NCBI GenBank assembly: GCA_001604105.1
Contig: LVAQ01000006.1
Coordinates: 62,001 to 126,000, forward strand
DNA length: 64,000 nt
Reading direction: 5' to 3'
Source of the DNA: Clostridiales bacterium Firm_11
GTDB lineage: Bacteria > Bacillota > Clostridia > Christensenellales > Aristaeellaceae
The notes beneath the pieces were generated by a model. That model saw only the letters and a program-made list of their open reading frames with translations, did not search any database and was not told where the DNA came from. Shown piece after piece: positions 17,764 to 27,344 of this stretch. Position numbers and translations under genes: made by a program. Position 1 is the stretch's first letter, and each line of letters begins with the position of its first letter.

Positions 17764-17792
17764 TTGACATACCCGCCTGTTTGTATTATGCT
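17764..17792 (+). promoter_or_regulatory. Promoter of the structured leader RNA / polyamine operon
   Basis: TTGACA (17764-17769), 17-base spacer, TATGCT (17787-17792). It is the only clear promoter I find upstream of speD, so the polyamine operon is probably read from here through the structured leader. Confidence 0.75.
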
Positions 17793-17798
17793 TGTTTT

Positions 17799-18160
17799 CG
17801 TTTCAACCGCGCAGCGGTTAGAACTTACTGACCCACTTTCCCCCAAGGGGAATGCCACGGCCTTACGGACAGCCGGGTCAACTGCCGAGTGTGGATACGT
17901 CTGCACGTTTGATTGCGCGTTTCGCGCAACTTTTATGAGTTGGCTACTAAATAGCCAGTTGGTTACTTCATAACCAAGTGTACTTGGTACACGCTTGTAA
18001 AACGGTCAAAGAGTAGTAAAAGTAAGTTCTTACTGTATAGACTCTGCACGGTCGACTTCGCTGCCAACAGGCTTCTCCCGCATTAGCCGAAGCCAGCCTG
18101 GTCGAGCGCCGCCATGTTTTATGAGATGTGCCACTGTATGCTGTGGCACATTTTTTATTT
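17799..18160 (+). ncRNA. Candidate structured RNA: speD leader (riboswitch-like) or small RNA of about 360 nt
   Basis: Between a strong promoter and an intrinsic terminator lies a densely folded non-coding stretch. A 9-pair long-range stem joins AGAACTTAC (17820-17828) to GTAAGTTCT (18022-18030). Inside it, TGACCC (17829-17834) pairs with GGGTCA (17875-17880) around two small hairpins. Four tandem perfect hairpins follow at 17913-17929, 17942-17957, 17959-17977 and 17978-17992. A hairpin AACCGC/GCGGTT precedes the long stem, and GGCTTC/GAAGCC follows it. The terminator at 18126-18160 lies just before the speD ribosome binding site. I cannot match it to SAM-I, cobalamin, T-box, tmRNA, RNase P or 6S consensus features. 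Boundaries come from the promoter and terminator. Confidence 0.6.
18126..18160 (+). terminator. Intrinsic terminator directly upstream of speD
   Basis: Perfect arms ATGTGCCAC (18126-18134) and GTGGCACAT (18143-18151) followed by TTTTTATTTT. It ends 18 bases before the speD start codon. It is either the end of a small RNA or an attenuator for the polyamine operon; TGCCAC at 17853-17858 could compete for its 3' arm. Confidence 0.85.
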
Positions 18161-18178
18161 TGTTGCGGAGGGCCAGCC

Positions 18179-18943
18179 ATGGAACAGAAGCTGAAACTGT
18201 ATGGGTTCAACAACCTCACCAAATCCCTTAGCTTCAATATCTATGACATCTGCTATGCGAAAACCGAACGGGAACAACGCGATTACATCCGCTATATCAA
18301 CGAGCAATACAATGCAGAGCGGCTAACTGCCATCCTCCAAAAGCTGACAGAGATGATCGGCGCTGTAGTGTTGAACATTTCACGGCAGGATTATGAGCCT
18401 CAGGGCGCCAGTGTGACCTTCCTCATCGCAGAAGAAGCTATGGTGAGCAAGCGCGCGGGTGAAACGGTGGTCGGTCATCTGGATAAAAGCCATGTGACTG
18501 TGCATACCTATCCGGAATATCATCCCGAAACTTCGCTTGCCACCTTCCGTGTGGATATTGATGTGGCTACCTGCGGGGAAATCACTCCGCTTTCCACTTT
18601 GGATTTTCTGCTGGGCAGCTTTGACTCTGATATTATCACGTTGGACTACCGCGTGCGCGGCTTCACAAGGGATGTAAGCGGTAAGAAGCTATTCATGGAT
18701 CATGCCATCACCTCCATACAGGATTACATTCGCCGTGAAACTTTGGATAAGTATGATGCGATCGATGTGAACGTCTATCAGTCGAACCTGTTTCACACCA
18801 AAATGCTTATTAAGGATATCGTTCTGCAAAACTATCTTTTCAATGCCGATGTATATGAGATACCGCCAAAAATCCGGCTGGGAATCACCAAGGCAATCCA
18901 GCAGGAGATGATCGAAATCTTCAGCGGCGTCAACATCTATTGA
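18179..18943 (+). CDS. speD: S-adenosylmethionine decarboxylase proenzyme (E. coli-type SpeD)
   Basis: Makes decarboxylated S-adenosylmethionine, the aminopropyl donor for spermidine synthase. The 254-residue protein belongs to the long E. coli-type class, not the short Bacillus SpeH type. The self-cleavage site is [13 protein letters not shown], with Ser104 expected to become the pyruvoyl cofactor. Also conserved are [20 protein letters not shown] and [18 protein letters not shown] 18179 follows GCGGAGG. First gene of a six-gene polyamine operon. Confidence 0.95.
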   Translation: MEQKLKLYGFNNLTKSLSFNIYDICYAKTEREQRDYIRYINEQYNAERLTAILQKLTEMIGAVVLNISRQDYEPQGASVTFLIAEEAMVSKRAGETVVGHLDKSHVTVHTYPEYHPETSLATFRVDIDVATCGEITPLSTLDFLLGSFDSDIITLDYRVRGFTRDVSGKKLFMDHAITSIQDYIRRETLDKYDAIDVNVYQSNLFHTKMLIKDIVLQNYLFNADVYEIPPKIRLGITKAIQQEMIEIFSGVNIY

Positions 18944-18962
18944 AGCGGAGGGGGGTATTATA

Positions 18963-20420
18963 ATGCAGCAGGATCAGGCGCCTCTCTATGAAGCGCTGGA
19001 GGCCGTTCGTAATGCGCGGCTAGTCCCCTTGGATGTGCCCGGCCATAAACGAGGGCGCGGCAATAAAGCGCTTACCGAATTCTTAGGTGAACAATGCCTT
19101 TCCGTGGATGTAAATTCCATGAAACCGCTGGATAACCTCTGCCATCCCATCAGCGTGATCAAAGAGGCTGAATCCCTCGCCGCCGAAGCTTTCGGCGCTG
19201 CCGCGGCTTTCTTTATGGTCGGCGGGACAACCTCCGCCGTACAGGCAATGCTGCTTTCCACGCTTAAAGCAGGCGAAAAGGTGATTCTTCCCCGCAATGT
19301 GCACCAAAGCGTAATCAATTCGCTTGTGTTATGCGGCGCCATCCCTGTCTATGTAAGCCCACAGACGGATAAGCGCCTAGGCATCGCGCTTGGCATGGCC
19401 GTAGCGGATATCAAGGACGCCATCGCCGAAAACCCTTCCGCCAAAGCAATTTTGATCAATAACCCCACCTATTACGGCGTATGCTCCGATGTCGCCCAAA
19501 TTACCAAGCTGGCGCACGCCCATGGCATGCGCGTTCTGGTGGATGAAGCGCATGGTACGCACTTCTATTTTGGCAAGGCGATGCCCGTAACGGCTATGGC
19601 CGCGGGCGCGGATATGGCGGCTGTGAGCCTGCACAAAAGCGGCGGCTCCCTGACCCAGAGCAGCATGCTGCTATGCGGCGGCAATATCAACGCAGATTAT
19701 GTGCGGCAGGTCATTAACCTGACACAAACGACCAGCGCATCCTACCTGCTGCTGGCAAGCCTGGATATTTCTCGGCGTAATCTGGCGATGAACGGCATAG
19801 AAATATTCGAGAAAGTCAAACGTTTTGCCCAGTATGCACGGGATGAGATCAACCAGATCGGCGATTACTACGCCTTCTCCAGCGAACTGATCAACGGGGA
19901 CAGTGTGTTTGATTTCGATGTGACCAAGCTGTCCGTTAACACCTTGGATATTGGACTAGCGGGCATTGAAGTCTACGATATTCTGCGGGATCAGTATGAT
20001 ATCCAGGCCGAGTTCGGTGATTTAGGCAATTTCCTCGCTTATCTGTCCGTGGGAGACAAGAATAAGCACATCGAACGTTTGATTAGCGCGTTATGCGATA
20101 TCCGAAGGCGCTATAAACGGGAGCGCAGCGGGCTTATGGAAACAGAGTACCTGAAGCCGGAGGTGGTAACCACGCCGCAGAAAGCGTTTTATGCCGCCAA
20201 ACGCAGTGTACGTCTGGAATCATGCGCGGGCGGTATATGCGGCGAGTTTGTGATGAGCTATCCCCCGGGCATCCCCATCCTCGCACCGGGCGAACGCGTA
20301 ACGCCAGCTTTGATAGAATACATCCGCTATGCTAGGCAGAAGGGATGCATGCTCACAGGCCCCGAGAGCATGGACGTAAGCCGCCTGAACATACTGGAGG
20401 AGGGAAGCTATGATGGATGA
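18963..20420 (+). CDS. speA: Arginine decarboxylase (Orn/Lys/Arg decarboxylase family, fold type I)
   Basis: PLP-dependent decarboxylase of 485 residues, the short Bacillus SpeA type. Visible motifs are the N-terminal PLDVPGHKRGRG, DEAHGTHF (194-201) for cofactor contact, and the Schiff-base lysine K225 in AAVSLHKSGGSLTQSS. Arginine rather than lysine or ornithine is inferred as substrate because an agmatinase gene follows in the same operon. Strong ribosome binding site GCGGAGGGGGG. The last codons overlap the speE start by 11 bases. Confidence 0.9.
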   Translation: MQQDQAPLYEALEAVRNARLVPLDVPGHKRGRGNKALTEFLGEQCLSVDVNSMKPLDNLCHPISVIKEAESLAAEAFGAAAAFFMVGGTTSAVQAMLLSTLKAGEKVILPRNVHQSVINSLVLCGAIPVYVSPQTDKRLGIALGMAVADIKDAIAENPSAKAILINNPTYYGVCSDVAQITKLAHAHGMRVLVDEAHGTHFYFGKAMPVTAMAAGADMAAVSLHKSGGSLTQSSMLLCGGNINADYVRQVINLTQTTSASYLLLASLDISRRNLAMNGIEIFEKVKRFAQYARDEINQIGDYYAFSSELINGDSVFDFDVTKLSVNTLDIGLAGIEVYDILRDQYDIQAEFGDLGNFLAYLSVGDKNKHIERLISALCDIRRRYKRERSGLMETEYLKPEVVTTPQKAFYAAKRSVRLESCAGGICGEFVMSYPPGIPILAPGERVTPALIEYIRYARQKGCMLTGPESMDVSRLNILEEGSYDG

Positions 20421-21267
20421 TCTGTGGTTCAGCGAATATCATACTAAAAATGTTCGCTTCTCGATTCGGGTAAACCGTCAACTGCATGATGAACAGAGCG
20501 AGTATCAGCACATCAGCGTTTATGAATCGCCAGATTTTGGCCGTTTCCTCACATTGGACGGCGCTTTGATGCTCACTCAGCGCGATGAGTTTATCTATCA
20601 TGAGATGATTGTTCATGTACCCATGGCCGTAAACCCCGGCGTGCGGGATGTGTTGGTGATTGGTGCTGGCGATGGCGGCGTGGCGCGTGAGCTTGCGAAA
20701 TACGCCGGTATTCAAAGCATCGATGTGGTGGAGATCGACGCCCATGTAGTGGATGTTTGCAAAGCATACCTGCCGGATACCGCCAGTGGGTTCGCAGATA
20801 AACGCGTCGCACTGCATTTTGAGGACGGTATGCGCTTCGTACGGCATGCCCAATCGCAGTATGATCTGATCATCGTTGATAGTACCGACCCTTCAGGCCC
20901 GGGCGAGGTTCTCTTTACCAGTGAGTTTTATGGTAGCTGCCTGAGCGCCCTTCGGGATCATGGCATCCTGGTCAACCAGCATGAAAGCCCCTTCTACCCG
21001 GAGGATGCCAAAGCGATGCGCGGCGCGCACCGGCGCATCCTCAGCGCGTTTCCCCTGAGCCGCGTCTATCAGGCGCACATCCCCACCTACCCTTCCGGCC
21101 ATTGGTTGTTTGGTTTCGCCTCCAAGGGATTGCATCCGGTACGAGATTTACAGGCGCGCGAATGGAAGGCTCTTGGCATACAGACGCGCTACTACAATAC
21201 CAATTTGCACCGCGGCGCTTTTGCGCTTCCCAATTACGTAGAGGAGCAGTTGAAACTGGATGAATAA
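20410..21267 (+). CDS. speE: Spermidine synthase
   Basis: Transfers the aminopropyl group of decarboxylated S-adenosylmethionine to putrescine. The 285-residue protein shows the N-terminal beta region (EYQHISVYESPDFGRFLTLD), the substrate-binding DEFIYHEMIVHVP, the nucleotide loop VLVIGAGDGGVARE (82-95) and the catalytic IIVDSTDPSGPGE near 155. Starts at ATG 20410 after AGGAGGGAAGCT and overlaps its neighbours on both sides, so translation is coupled. The last eight bases overlap speB. Confidence 0.95.
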   Translation: MMDDLWFSEYHTKNVRFSIRVNRQLHDEQSEYQHISVYESPDFGRFLTLDGALMLTQRDEFIYHEMIVHVPMAVNPGVRDVLVIGAGDGGVARELAKYAGIQSIDVVEIDAHVVDVCKAYLPDTASGFADKRVALHFEDGMRFVRHAQSQYDLIIVDSTDPSGPGEVLFTSEFYGSCLSALRDHGILVNQHESPFYPEDAKAMRGAHRRILSAFPLSRVYQAHIPTYPSGHWLFGFASKGLHPVRDLQAREWKALGIQTRYYNTNLHRGAFALPNYVEEQLKLDE

Positions 21268-22111
21268 GAACACCCTAACCTTTATCGGTTGTGACGCGGA
21301 TTATGCGGAGGCGGACATTGTGCTGTGCGGTATTCCCTTTGACGGTACAACCTCCTTCCGCCCCGGGGCACGATTTGGCCCTGCCTCCATACGCGGGGAT
21401 TCCTTTGGCATTGAGACGTACTCTCCCTATTGTGAGCGCGTCCTTAACGATATCCGCGTGTTTGACGCAGGCGATCTGGATCTGCCTTTCGGGAATCCTC
21501 AATCCATGCTGACCCTAACGCAGGAACGTGTAGCGGCATTTCTAGCGGACGGCAAACGTCCTGTGCTTCTGGGCGGCGAGCATCTCATTACACTGGGTGC
21601 AATCCGCGCATGCCAGCGCCGTTATCCTGATCTGGCGGTGCTTCATATGGATGCTCACGCTGATTTGCGTACGGATTATCTTGGCGAACCTCTTTCTCAT
21701 GCCTGTGTATTGCGGCGCGTATGGGATTTGTTGGGGGATGGCCGCATACACCAGTTTGGCATCCGCAGCGGAGAGCGTGCGGAGTTCGCCTTTGCCGCCC
21801 AGCATACGCATATGCAGCGCTTTACGCTGGATGGGTTTAGCGATGTGCTGCAATCCCTCGGAAATACTCCCGTGTATCTAACCTTGGACTTGGATGTGCT
21901 AGACCCCTCGGAGTTCTGTGGAACCGGAACGCCGGAGGCTGGCGGCGTTCGCTTTATCGAGTTGCTTGCCTGTATCCTTCAGCTTCATCGCGTTAACCTG
22001 ATCGGGGCAGATGTGGTGGAGCTCTCCCCGCATTACGATCCAAGCGGCGCATCCACGGCAGCCGCATGCAAAATTGTCCGTGAAATCCTACTGCAAATCA
22101 AAGGAGCGTAA
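21260..22111 (+). CDS. speB: Agmatinase (ureohydrolase)
   Basis: Manganese enzyme of 283 residues hydrolysing agmatine to putrescine and urea. The ureohydrolase metal ligands are all present: GGEH (105-108), DAHAD (131-135) and the DLDVLD stretch (210-215), with the N-terminal PFDGTTSFRPGARFGP typical of agmatinase. Together with the arginine decarboxylase it forms the arginine-to-putrescine route of this operon. Confidence 0.94.
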   Translation: MNKNTLTFIGCDADYAEADIVLCGIPFDGTTSFRPGARFGPASIRGDSFGIETYSPYCERVLNDIRVFDAGDLDLPFGNPQSMLTLTQERVAAFLADGKRPVLLGGEHLITLGAIRACQRRYPDLAVLHMDAHADLRTDYLGEPLSHACVLRRVWDLLGDGRIHQFGIRSGERAEFAFAAQHTHMQRFTLDGFSDVLQSLGNTPVYLTLDLDVLDPSEFCGTGTPEAGGVRFIELLACILQLHRVNLIGADVVELSPHYDPSGASTAAACKIVREILLQIKGA

Positions 22112-22116
22112 ACAGA

Positions 22117-23316
22117 ATGGGAAAATGTTTGATCATCGGTTGCGGCGGGGTGGCTTCTGTTGCTATCCATAAGTGCTGTCAGAACCCGGATGTTTTTGAG
22201 GAAATCATGATTGCCAGCCGCACCAAAAGCAAGTGCGATGCGCTGGCGGAAAAACTCGGCGGCGGCAAAACGAAAATCCATACCGCGCAGGTAGACGCCG
22301 ATCATGTGGACGCACTCGTTGCGCTCATCCAAGGCTTTCAGCCTGACGTTGTGCTTAACCTCGCACTCCCCTATCAGGATCTGTCTATCATGGAAGCTTG
22401 CCTAGCTACCAAAACGCATTATGTGGATACCGCCAATTATGAACCGCCGGAAACCGCAAAGTTTGAATACCGCTGGCAATGGGCTTATCAGGAAAGATTT
22501 CGGCAAGCGGGGATTTGCGCATTGCTTGGCAGCGGTTTTGACCCGGGCGTAACAGGCGTTTTCAGCGCATACGCGCAAAAGCATCACTTTGATTCGATTG
22601 AGTACATTGACATTCTGGATGCCAATGGCGGGGATCATGGTTATCCCTTCGCCACCAACTTCAACCCGGAAATTAACATCCGTGAAGTGACCGCTAAAGG
22701 CAGCTACTGGGAAAATGGGCATTGGGTGGAAACCGAACCCATGGAAATCAAGCGGGAATTTGATTTCAAAGGCATTGGCAAGCGGGATATGTACCTTTTG
22801 CACCATGAAGAACTGGAAAGCCTGGCGCAGAATATTCATGGCGTCAAGCGCATACGCTTTTTTATGACCTTTGGGCAAAGCTATCTCACTCACCTTAAGT
22901 GCCTCGAAAATGTTGGCATGACCTCCATCACCCCGATCAATTATGAAGGTAAGCAAATTATTCCGCTTCAGTTCCTCAAAGCTGTTCTGCCTGATCCTGC
23001 TTCGCTTGGCCCTCGTACGACAGGCAAAACGAACATTGGTTGTATTTTCCAGGGCATCAAGGATGGCAAGCCCAAAACCTATTACTTATACAACATCTGC
23101 GATCACCAGGCGTGCTACCAGGAAGTTGGCAGCCAAGCCATCAGCTATACGACTGGCGTACCCGCGATGATCGGCGCAATGCTGGTGATGAACGGCACGT
23201 GGAACAAACCCGGCGTATGGAATGTGGAACAGTTTGACCCTGACCCCTTCATGGATGCGCTGGGAAAGTGGGGGCTTCCGTGGATGGAAGACCATAACCC
23301 CGTGTTGGTGGACTGA
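22117..23316 (+). CDS. Carboxynorspermidine/carboxyspermidine synthase (saccharopine dehydrogenase family)
   Basis: NADPH-dependent dehydrogenase of 399 residues that condenses aspartate semialdehyde with a diamine to give carboxyspermidine (from putrescine) or carboxynorspermidine. The Rossmann start KCLIIGCGGVASVAIHKC, LALPYQDLSIMEACL near 89, THYVDTANYEPPE near 101 and LGSGFDPGVTGVFSAYAQ near 137 fit this subfamily rather than true saccharopine dehydrogenase. Its immediate partner is the matching decarboxylase, whose ATG overlaps this stop by one base (TGATG). It offers a second route to spermidine beside speD/speE. Confidence 0.92.
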   Translation: MGKCLIIGCGGVASVAIHKCCQNPDVFEEIMIASRTKSKCDALAEKLGGGKTKIHTAQVDADHVDALVALIQGFQPDVVLNLALPYQDLSIMEACLATKTHYVDTANYEPPETAKFEYRWQWAYQERFRQAGICALLGSGFDPGVTGVFSAYAQKHHFDSIEYIDILDANGGDHGYPFATNFNPEINIREVTAKGSYWENGHWVETEPMEIKREFDFKGIGKRDMYLLHHEELESLAQNIHGVKRIRFFMTFGQSYLTHLKCLENVGMTSITPINYEGKQIIPLQFLKAVLPDPASLGPRTTGKTNIGCIFQGIKDGKPKTYYLYNICDHQACYQEVGSQAISYTTGVPAMIGAMLVMNGTWNKPGVWNVEQFDPDPFMDALGKWGLPWMEDHNPVLVD

Positions 23317-24455
23317 TGACAACTACCTTTACTAGCATCTATCGTGTGCCAACGCCCTGCTATGTTGTGGATGAGGCACGGCTTACGGCAAACCTTGAAA
23401 TCCTGCGGGATGTGGCGCAGCAGAGCGGCTGCAAAATCCTGCTTGCGCAAAAGGCTTTCTCGCTCTATGCGCTGTATCCGCTGATCGGCCGCTACCTTTC
23501 CGGCACTGCTGCCAGTGGGCTTTACGAAGCGCGCCTAGGGCAGGAGGAAATGGATGGCGAAACGCACATCTTTTCCCCCGCCTATCAAGAGGAAACATTT
23601 GGTGAGATTCTGACGCGGTGCGATCATATCATCTTCAATTCCTTCTCGCAGTGGCAGCGTTTCCGTAAACAAGCGCTGGCCTCCGGGAAATCCTTCGGCA
23701 TCCGCATCAACCCCGAATGTTCCACACAGGAGCATGCGCTTTACGATCCCTGCGCGCCGCTATCCCGCCTTGGCGTCACCAAAGCGTCCTTCCGACCTGA
23801 TCTGCTGGAGGGCATCAGCGGTTTGCACTTCCATACCTTGTGCGAGCAGGGAAGCGATGCGCTCATCCAAACCCTCGCCGCTGTGGAGGAAGGCTTTGGC
23901 CAGTATTTGCCGCAGATGCAATGGGTTAATTTTGGCGGCGGGCACTTGATCACCAAAGACGGATATGACATCCCCCCCTTGATCAACGCCATCCGTCAAT
24001 TCTCGCAAAAATACGGCGTACAGGTGTATCTTGAGCCGGGCGAGGCCATCGCGCATCGCGCAGGCTGGCTGGTGGCCCGTGTTGAGGATATCGTCACCAA
24101 CGGCATGAACATCGCCGTGCTGGACGCTTCTGCCGCATGCCATATGCCGGATGTGCTGGAGATGCCATACCGTCCGCCGCTTCTTGACAGCGCGCCACTG
24201 GGCGAGAAGCCCTATGGCTATCGCCTGACCGGGCCAACCTGTCTGGCAGGGGATGTGATTGGCGATTATGCGTTTGATGCGCCCCTACGCATTGGTCAAA
24301 CGTTGGTTTTTGAAGACATGGCTATTTACACGATGGTCAAGAATAACACCTTTAATGGTATGAAACTTCCATCCATCGCCATTCGCGATACGCGTGGACA
24401 TATTCGAATGCTTCGCACCTTTGGATACGAGGATTTCAAGTGCCGTCTATCCTGA
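23316..24455 (+). CDS. nspC: Carboxynorspermidine/carboxyspermidine decarboxylase
   Basis: PLP enzyme of the alanine-racemase-fold decarboxylase group, 379 residues. It removes the carboxyl group from carboxyspermidine or carboxynorspermidine. Cofactor lysine K46 is in KILLAQKAFSL, the substrate region FGIRINPECST is near 128, the glycine loop NFGGGHLITKDGYD is near 206, and LEPGEAIAHRAGW near 239 fits the family. Last gene of the polyamine operon. No clear terminator was seen after it. Confidence 0.93.
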   Translation: MTTTFTSIYRVPTPCYVVDEARLTANLEILRDVAQQSGCKILLAQKAFSLYALYPLIGRYLSGTAASGLYEARLGQEEMDGETHIFSPAYQEETFGEILTRCDHIIFNSFSQWQRFRKQALASGKSFGIRINPECSTQEHALYDPCAPLSRLGVTKASFRPDLLEGISGLHFHTLCEQGSDALIQTLAAVEEGFGQYLPQMQWVNFGGGHLITKDGYDIPPLINAIRQFSQKYGVQVYLEPGEAIAHRAGWLVARVEDIVTNGMNIAVLDASAACHMPDVLEMPYRPPLLDSAPLGEKPYGYRLTGPTCLAGDVIGDYAFDAPLRIGQTLVFEDMAIYTMVKNNTFNGMKLPSIAIRDTRGHIRMLRTFGYEDFKCRLS

Positions 24456-24800
24456 TCCGCGGCTATCAATTTTCGGTTTCGCTAGCGTAAATAGGGGTTA
24501 CACAAATAACAGCATCAAACATGATGCGATATGGCACGAAATGGTTTCCTGCCAGTTTCCGCCTACCACGCCTTACAACCGCTACCAAAGGTCGCTTATC
24601 GCCCAAGTTGCAAGTGTTACGTTGACGGCATACAGTTTTGTCTATATAATAATAAGCAGTACCGGAGACGAGATGCTTACCGTACAATGCTTGATTGCAC
24701 GCTGTCAGATCATTGGCAATGACAGCACTCATGTGTTTATGCATAGTGTCCTTTGGATCAAAAGGCACCAATGCGCAAACAGTCATTGAGGAGGTTGCCC
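24456..24800 (+). other. Intergenic region with leader of the GGDEF gene
   Basis: No gene seen. It holds the promoter at 24622-24650 and a leader of about 145 bases before the next start. I looked for a cyclic-di-GMP riboswitch in this leader because the gene downstream handles that messenger, but the GEMM consensus is absent. Confidence 0.5.
24622..24650 (+). promoter_or_regulatory. Promoter of the GGDEF/HD-GYP gene
   Basis: TTGACG (24622-24627), 17-base spacer, TATAAT (24645-24650). Confidence 0.85.
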
Positions 24801-27344
24801 ATGAGCACGAAGGCAGCCCGGAAAAACGAGAACACTAGCGCGGTCAGAACACCACGCTGGTTTTTTCGTGTTTTCAGCATAGCGCTTGTGTTGCTGGTTG
24901 CAACCGTTGGATCGCTGTATCTAAGGATTATGTGGGATCGATACCTGCAAACCGATATTGAGAATGCCATCAATTATGCAAATACGGTTGGCGCGCTCAT
25001 GCACCCGGATGATATTGCACAGCTTTCCGGCACCGCCGAGGATAAAAACCATCCAGCGTATCGGGAAGCAAAGAGCCTGCTTATTCGACTGATTCAGGCT
25101 AATCGCGATACCCCCTATGCCTACGTTGTGCGCAAAGCGGGCGACGGTTTTGTCCTTTTGCTGGATACCGCAGCCACACCACAGGACCCTGCTTTGATTG
25201 CGGCAACGTTCAAACTGCTTCGCCAGAATCTGTTGGATGCTTTTGAAGCAGATGAAGCGCTTTTTTCTGGCGTTATCCGCAATGATGAGCGCGCCTGGTT
25301 GCGCACCCTTACGCCTTTGCGCAGTGATACCACAGGCGAAACTGTTGCCGTGCTGGGTATTACCTACACAGCGATCAGTTGGAATCAAGCAATGCTCGTA
25401 CGTTTTATACCACACGTTTTTCTAGTGTTTGCGCTGTTCATACTTACAATTTTGCTTATCCGTATCCTGCATACGCAAGCCATGCTAAAAATACGCAGTG
25501 AGATGCTCGCGCAGGATGAAGTTCTATTTCATAATGTATTTGACCAAGCTCCCATCGGCATTTCGATCGGCGGCAATGAGAAGGTCACTTATACATCCCT
25601 GGATGCGCGTTTCAGCGTCAACCCAATGTTTGAGACCATCCTTGGCCGCAGCCGCGAAACGTTGGAGAAAACCAGCTGGCAGGAAATCACCCATCCGGAT
25701 GATTTGCAGGCAGATTTAGCCAATGTGGAACAGTTCAAACAAGGAATCATCGATCGTTATACTATGGAAAAGCGATATATTCGGCCGGATGGCTCCATTG
25801 TATGGACAAACATGACCATCGGTCATCTGGTAGGCACGCATGCAAAAGAAAACATGCACCTTTGCATCCTGGAAGATATTACCGCTCGCAAGAAAGCCGA
25901 ACAAGCGCTTTTGGAAAGCGAGCGAAGCAAGGCGGTTTTGCTTTCCCACCTGCCTGGGCTTGCCTATCGTTGTAAATACGATCCCAGATGGACCATGGAG
26001 TTTGTCTCCGAAGGCTGCGAGGCGCTCACCGGGTATCTGCCGGAAGCTTTGATCAACAACCGCGAACTATCCTATGCCGATATCATCGCGCCGGAGTACC
26101 GTGATGAGCTATGGTCGGAATGGAAGAAGCTGCTCCAACAGAATCGCACCTTCCGTCACGAGTATGAGATCATTACCAAAAACGGAGAACGCAAATGGGT
26201 GCTGGAGCTTGGCCAGTTCATCTATCAGGATGGATTGCCTCCTGTTGCGCTGGAAGGCATCGTGATCGATATCTCCGAACAAAAGAACAGAGAAGCGCAA
26301 ATTGCTTACCTAAATATTCACGATAATCTGACCGGGCTGTATAACCGCGTACATTATGTGCAGGAAAGAGAACGTCTTTCAAATCCCGCCAATTTCCCTT
26401 TGGCTGTTGTAGTATGTGATATCAATGGCGTTCGGCTTGTCAACGATGCATTCGGTCCCGCCGAGGGAGATCGACTTATCATTGACGTGGCGCACCTGCT
26501 GCGAAGCTTTTGCCGTAAGGGAGATGTTTATAGCAGAACGGGCGGTGATGAGTTCACCTTGCTTCTGCCCCATACTACCGAATCGGAAGCAATCGCGCTC
26601 ATCGAGCAAATGGAGCTTGCGGTTGCACGGTATAACCATTCCGATCAACCACATCCCTATGAGGTCAGTCTGTCCTTTGGGCATAGTGTGATGGATGATA
26701 GTTCCCTGTCGATTGACCACGTTTGCATCGCCGCGGAAGAGCATCTGCACCACCGCAAGTTACTGAACCAGCAAAGTTCCCATAACGCGATTCTTTCATC
26801 CATCATGGCGACGCTGTACGCGCGCAGCCAAGAAACCGAGGCGCACGGCAAACGGCTGACGCGCTTCACCCGGATGATCGGTGAAAGCATGAACCTTGAT
26901 CTGCATACGCTGGATGCGCTGGAACTGTTATCCATGCTGCATGACATCGGCAAGATTGGTGTGGATGATCGCATCCTTAACAAGCCGGAAGCCCTCACCC
27001 CTGATGAGTGGGAGCTGATGATGAAGCATCCTGAAATCGGTTGGCGTATCGCGCTTTCCTCCCCGGAACTGGCGCACATTGCTCAGTACATTCTATACCA
27101 TCACGAAAAATGGGACGGCAGTGGCTATCCCGCCGGGCTGAAAGGGGAAGATATTCCTTTGCCAGCTCGCATCCTCGCGGTTGCAGATGCCTATGATGCC
27201 ATGACAGAAGATCGTGTTTACCGCAAAGCGCTTACGAAACAACAGGCGCTTGAAGAGATCAAACATTGCGCGGGTACGCAGTTTGACCCAGCCATCACGA
27301 AAGTATTCCTGGATATTCTGGAAAAAGAAGAACCCGGCGCTTAG
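24801..27344 (+). CDS. Membrane PAS-PAS-GGDEF-HD-GYP protein (cyclic-di-GMP synthesis and breakdown)
   Basis: Sensor enzyme of 847 residues. Membrane helices near 21-43 and 210-235 enclose an external sensing domain; two PAS domains follow (about 250-370 and 380-500), then GGDEF and HD-GYP domains. The GGDEF domain keeps its active motif (SRTGGDEFTLLL), and an RxxD inhibitory site (RKGD) lies exactly five residues before it. The HD-GYP domain keeps HDIGK and HHEKWDGSGYP. Both activities may therefore be functional. ATG 24801 follows GAGGAGGT; an earlier in-frame ATG has no signal. Neighbouring - strand genes encode a PilZ glycosyltransferase, a likely target of the messenger. Confidence 0.92.
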   Translation: MSTKAARKNENTSAVRTPRWFFRVFSIALVLLVATVGSLYLRIMWDRYLQTDIENAINYANTVGALMHPDDIAQLSGTAEDKNHPAYREAKSLLIRLIQANRDTPYAYVVRKAGDGFVLLLDTAATPQDPALIAATFKLLRQNLLDAFEADEALFSGVIRNDERAWLRTLTPLRSDTTGETVAVLGITYTAISWNQAMLVRFIPHVFLVFALFILTILLIRILHTQAMLKIRSEMLAQDEVLFHNVFDQAPIGISIGGNEKVTYTSLDARFSVNPMFETILGRSRETLEKTSWQEITHPDDLQADLANVEQFKQGIIDRYTMEKRYIRPDGSIVWTNMTIGHLVGTHAKENMHLCILEDITARKKAEQALLESERSKAVLLSHLPGLAYRCKYDPRWTMEFVSEGCEALTGYLPEALINNRELSYADIIAPEYRDELWSEWKKLLQQNRTFRHEYEIITKNGERKWVLELGQFIYQDGLPPVALEGIVIDISEQKNREAQIAYLNIHDNLTGLYNRVHYVQERERLSNPANFPLAVVVCDINGVRLVNDAFGPAEGDRLIIDVAHLLRSFCRKGDVYSRTGGDEFTLLLPHTTESEAIALIEQMELAVARYNHSDQPHPYEVSLSFGHSVMDDSSLSIDHVCIAAEEHLHHRKLLNQQSSHNAILSSIMATLYARSQETEAHGKRLTRFTRMIGESMNLDLHTLDALELLSMLHDIGKIGVDDRILNKPEALTPDEWELMMKHPEIGWRIALSSPELAHIAQYILYHHEKWDGSGYPAGLKGEDIPLPARILAVADAYDAMTEDRVYRKALTKQQALEEIKHCAGTQFDPAITKVFLDILEKEEPGA

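Noticed and set aside
24456..24800. Cyclic-di-GMP riboswitch in the leader of the GGDEF gene
   Set aside because: The conserved GEMM sequence elements are not present.
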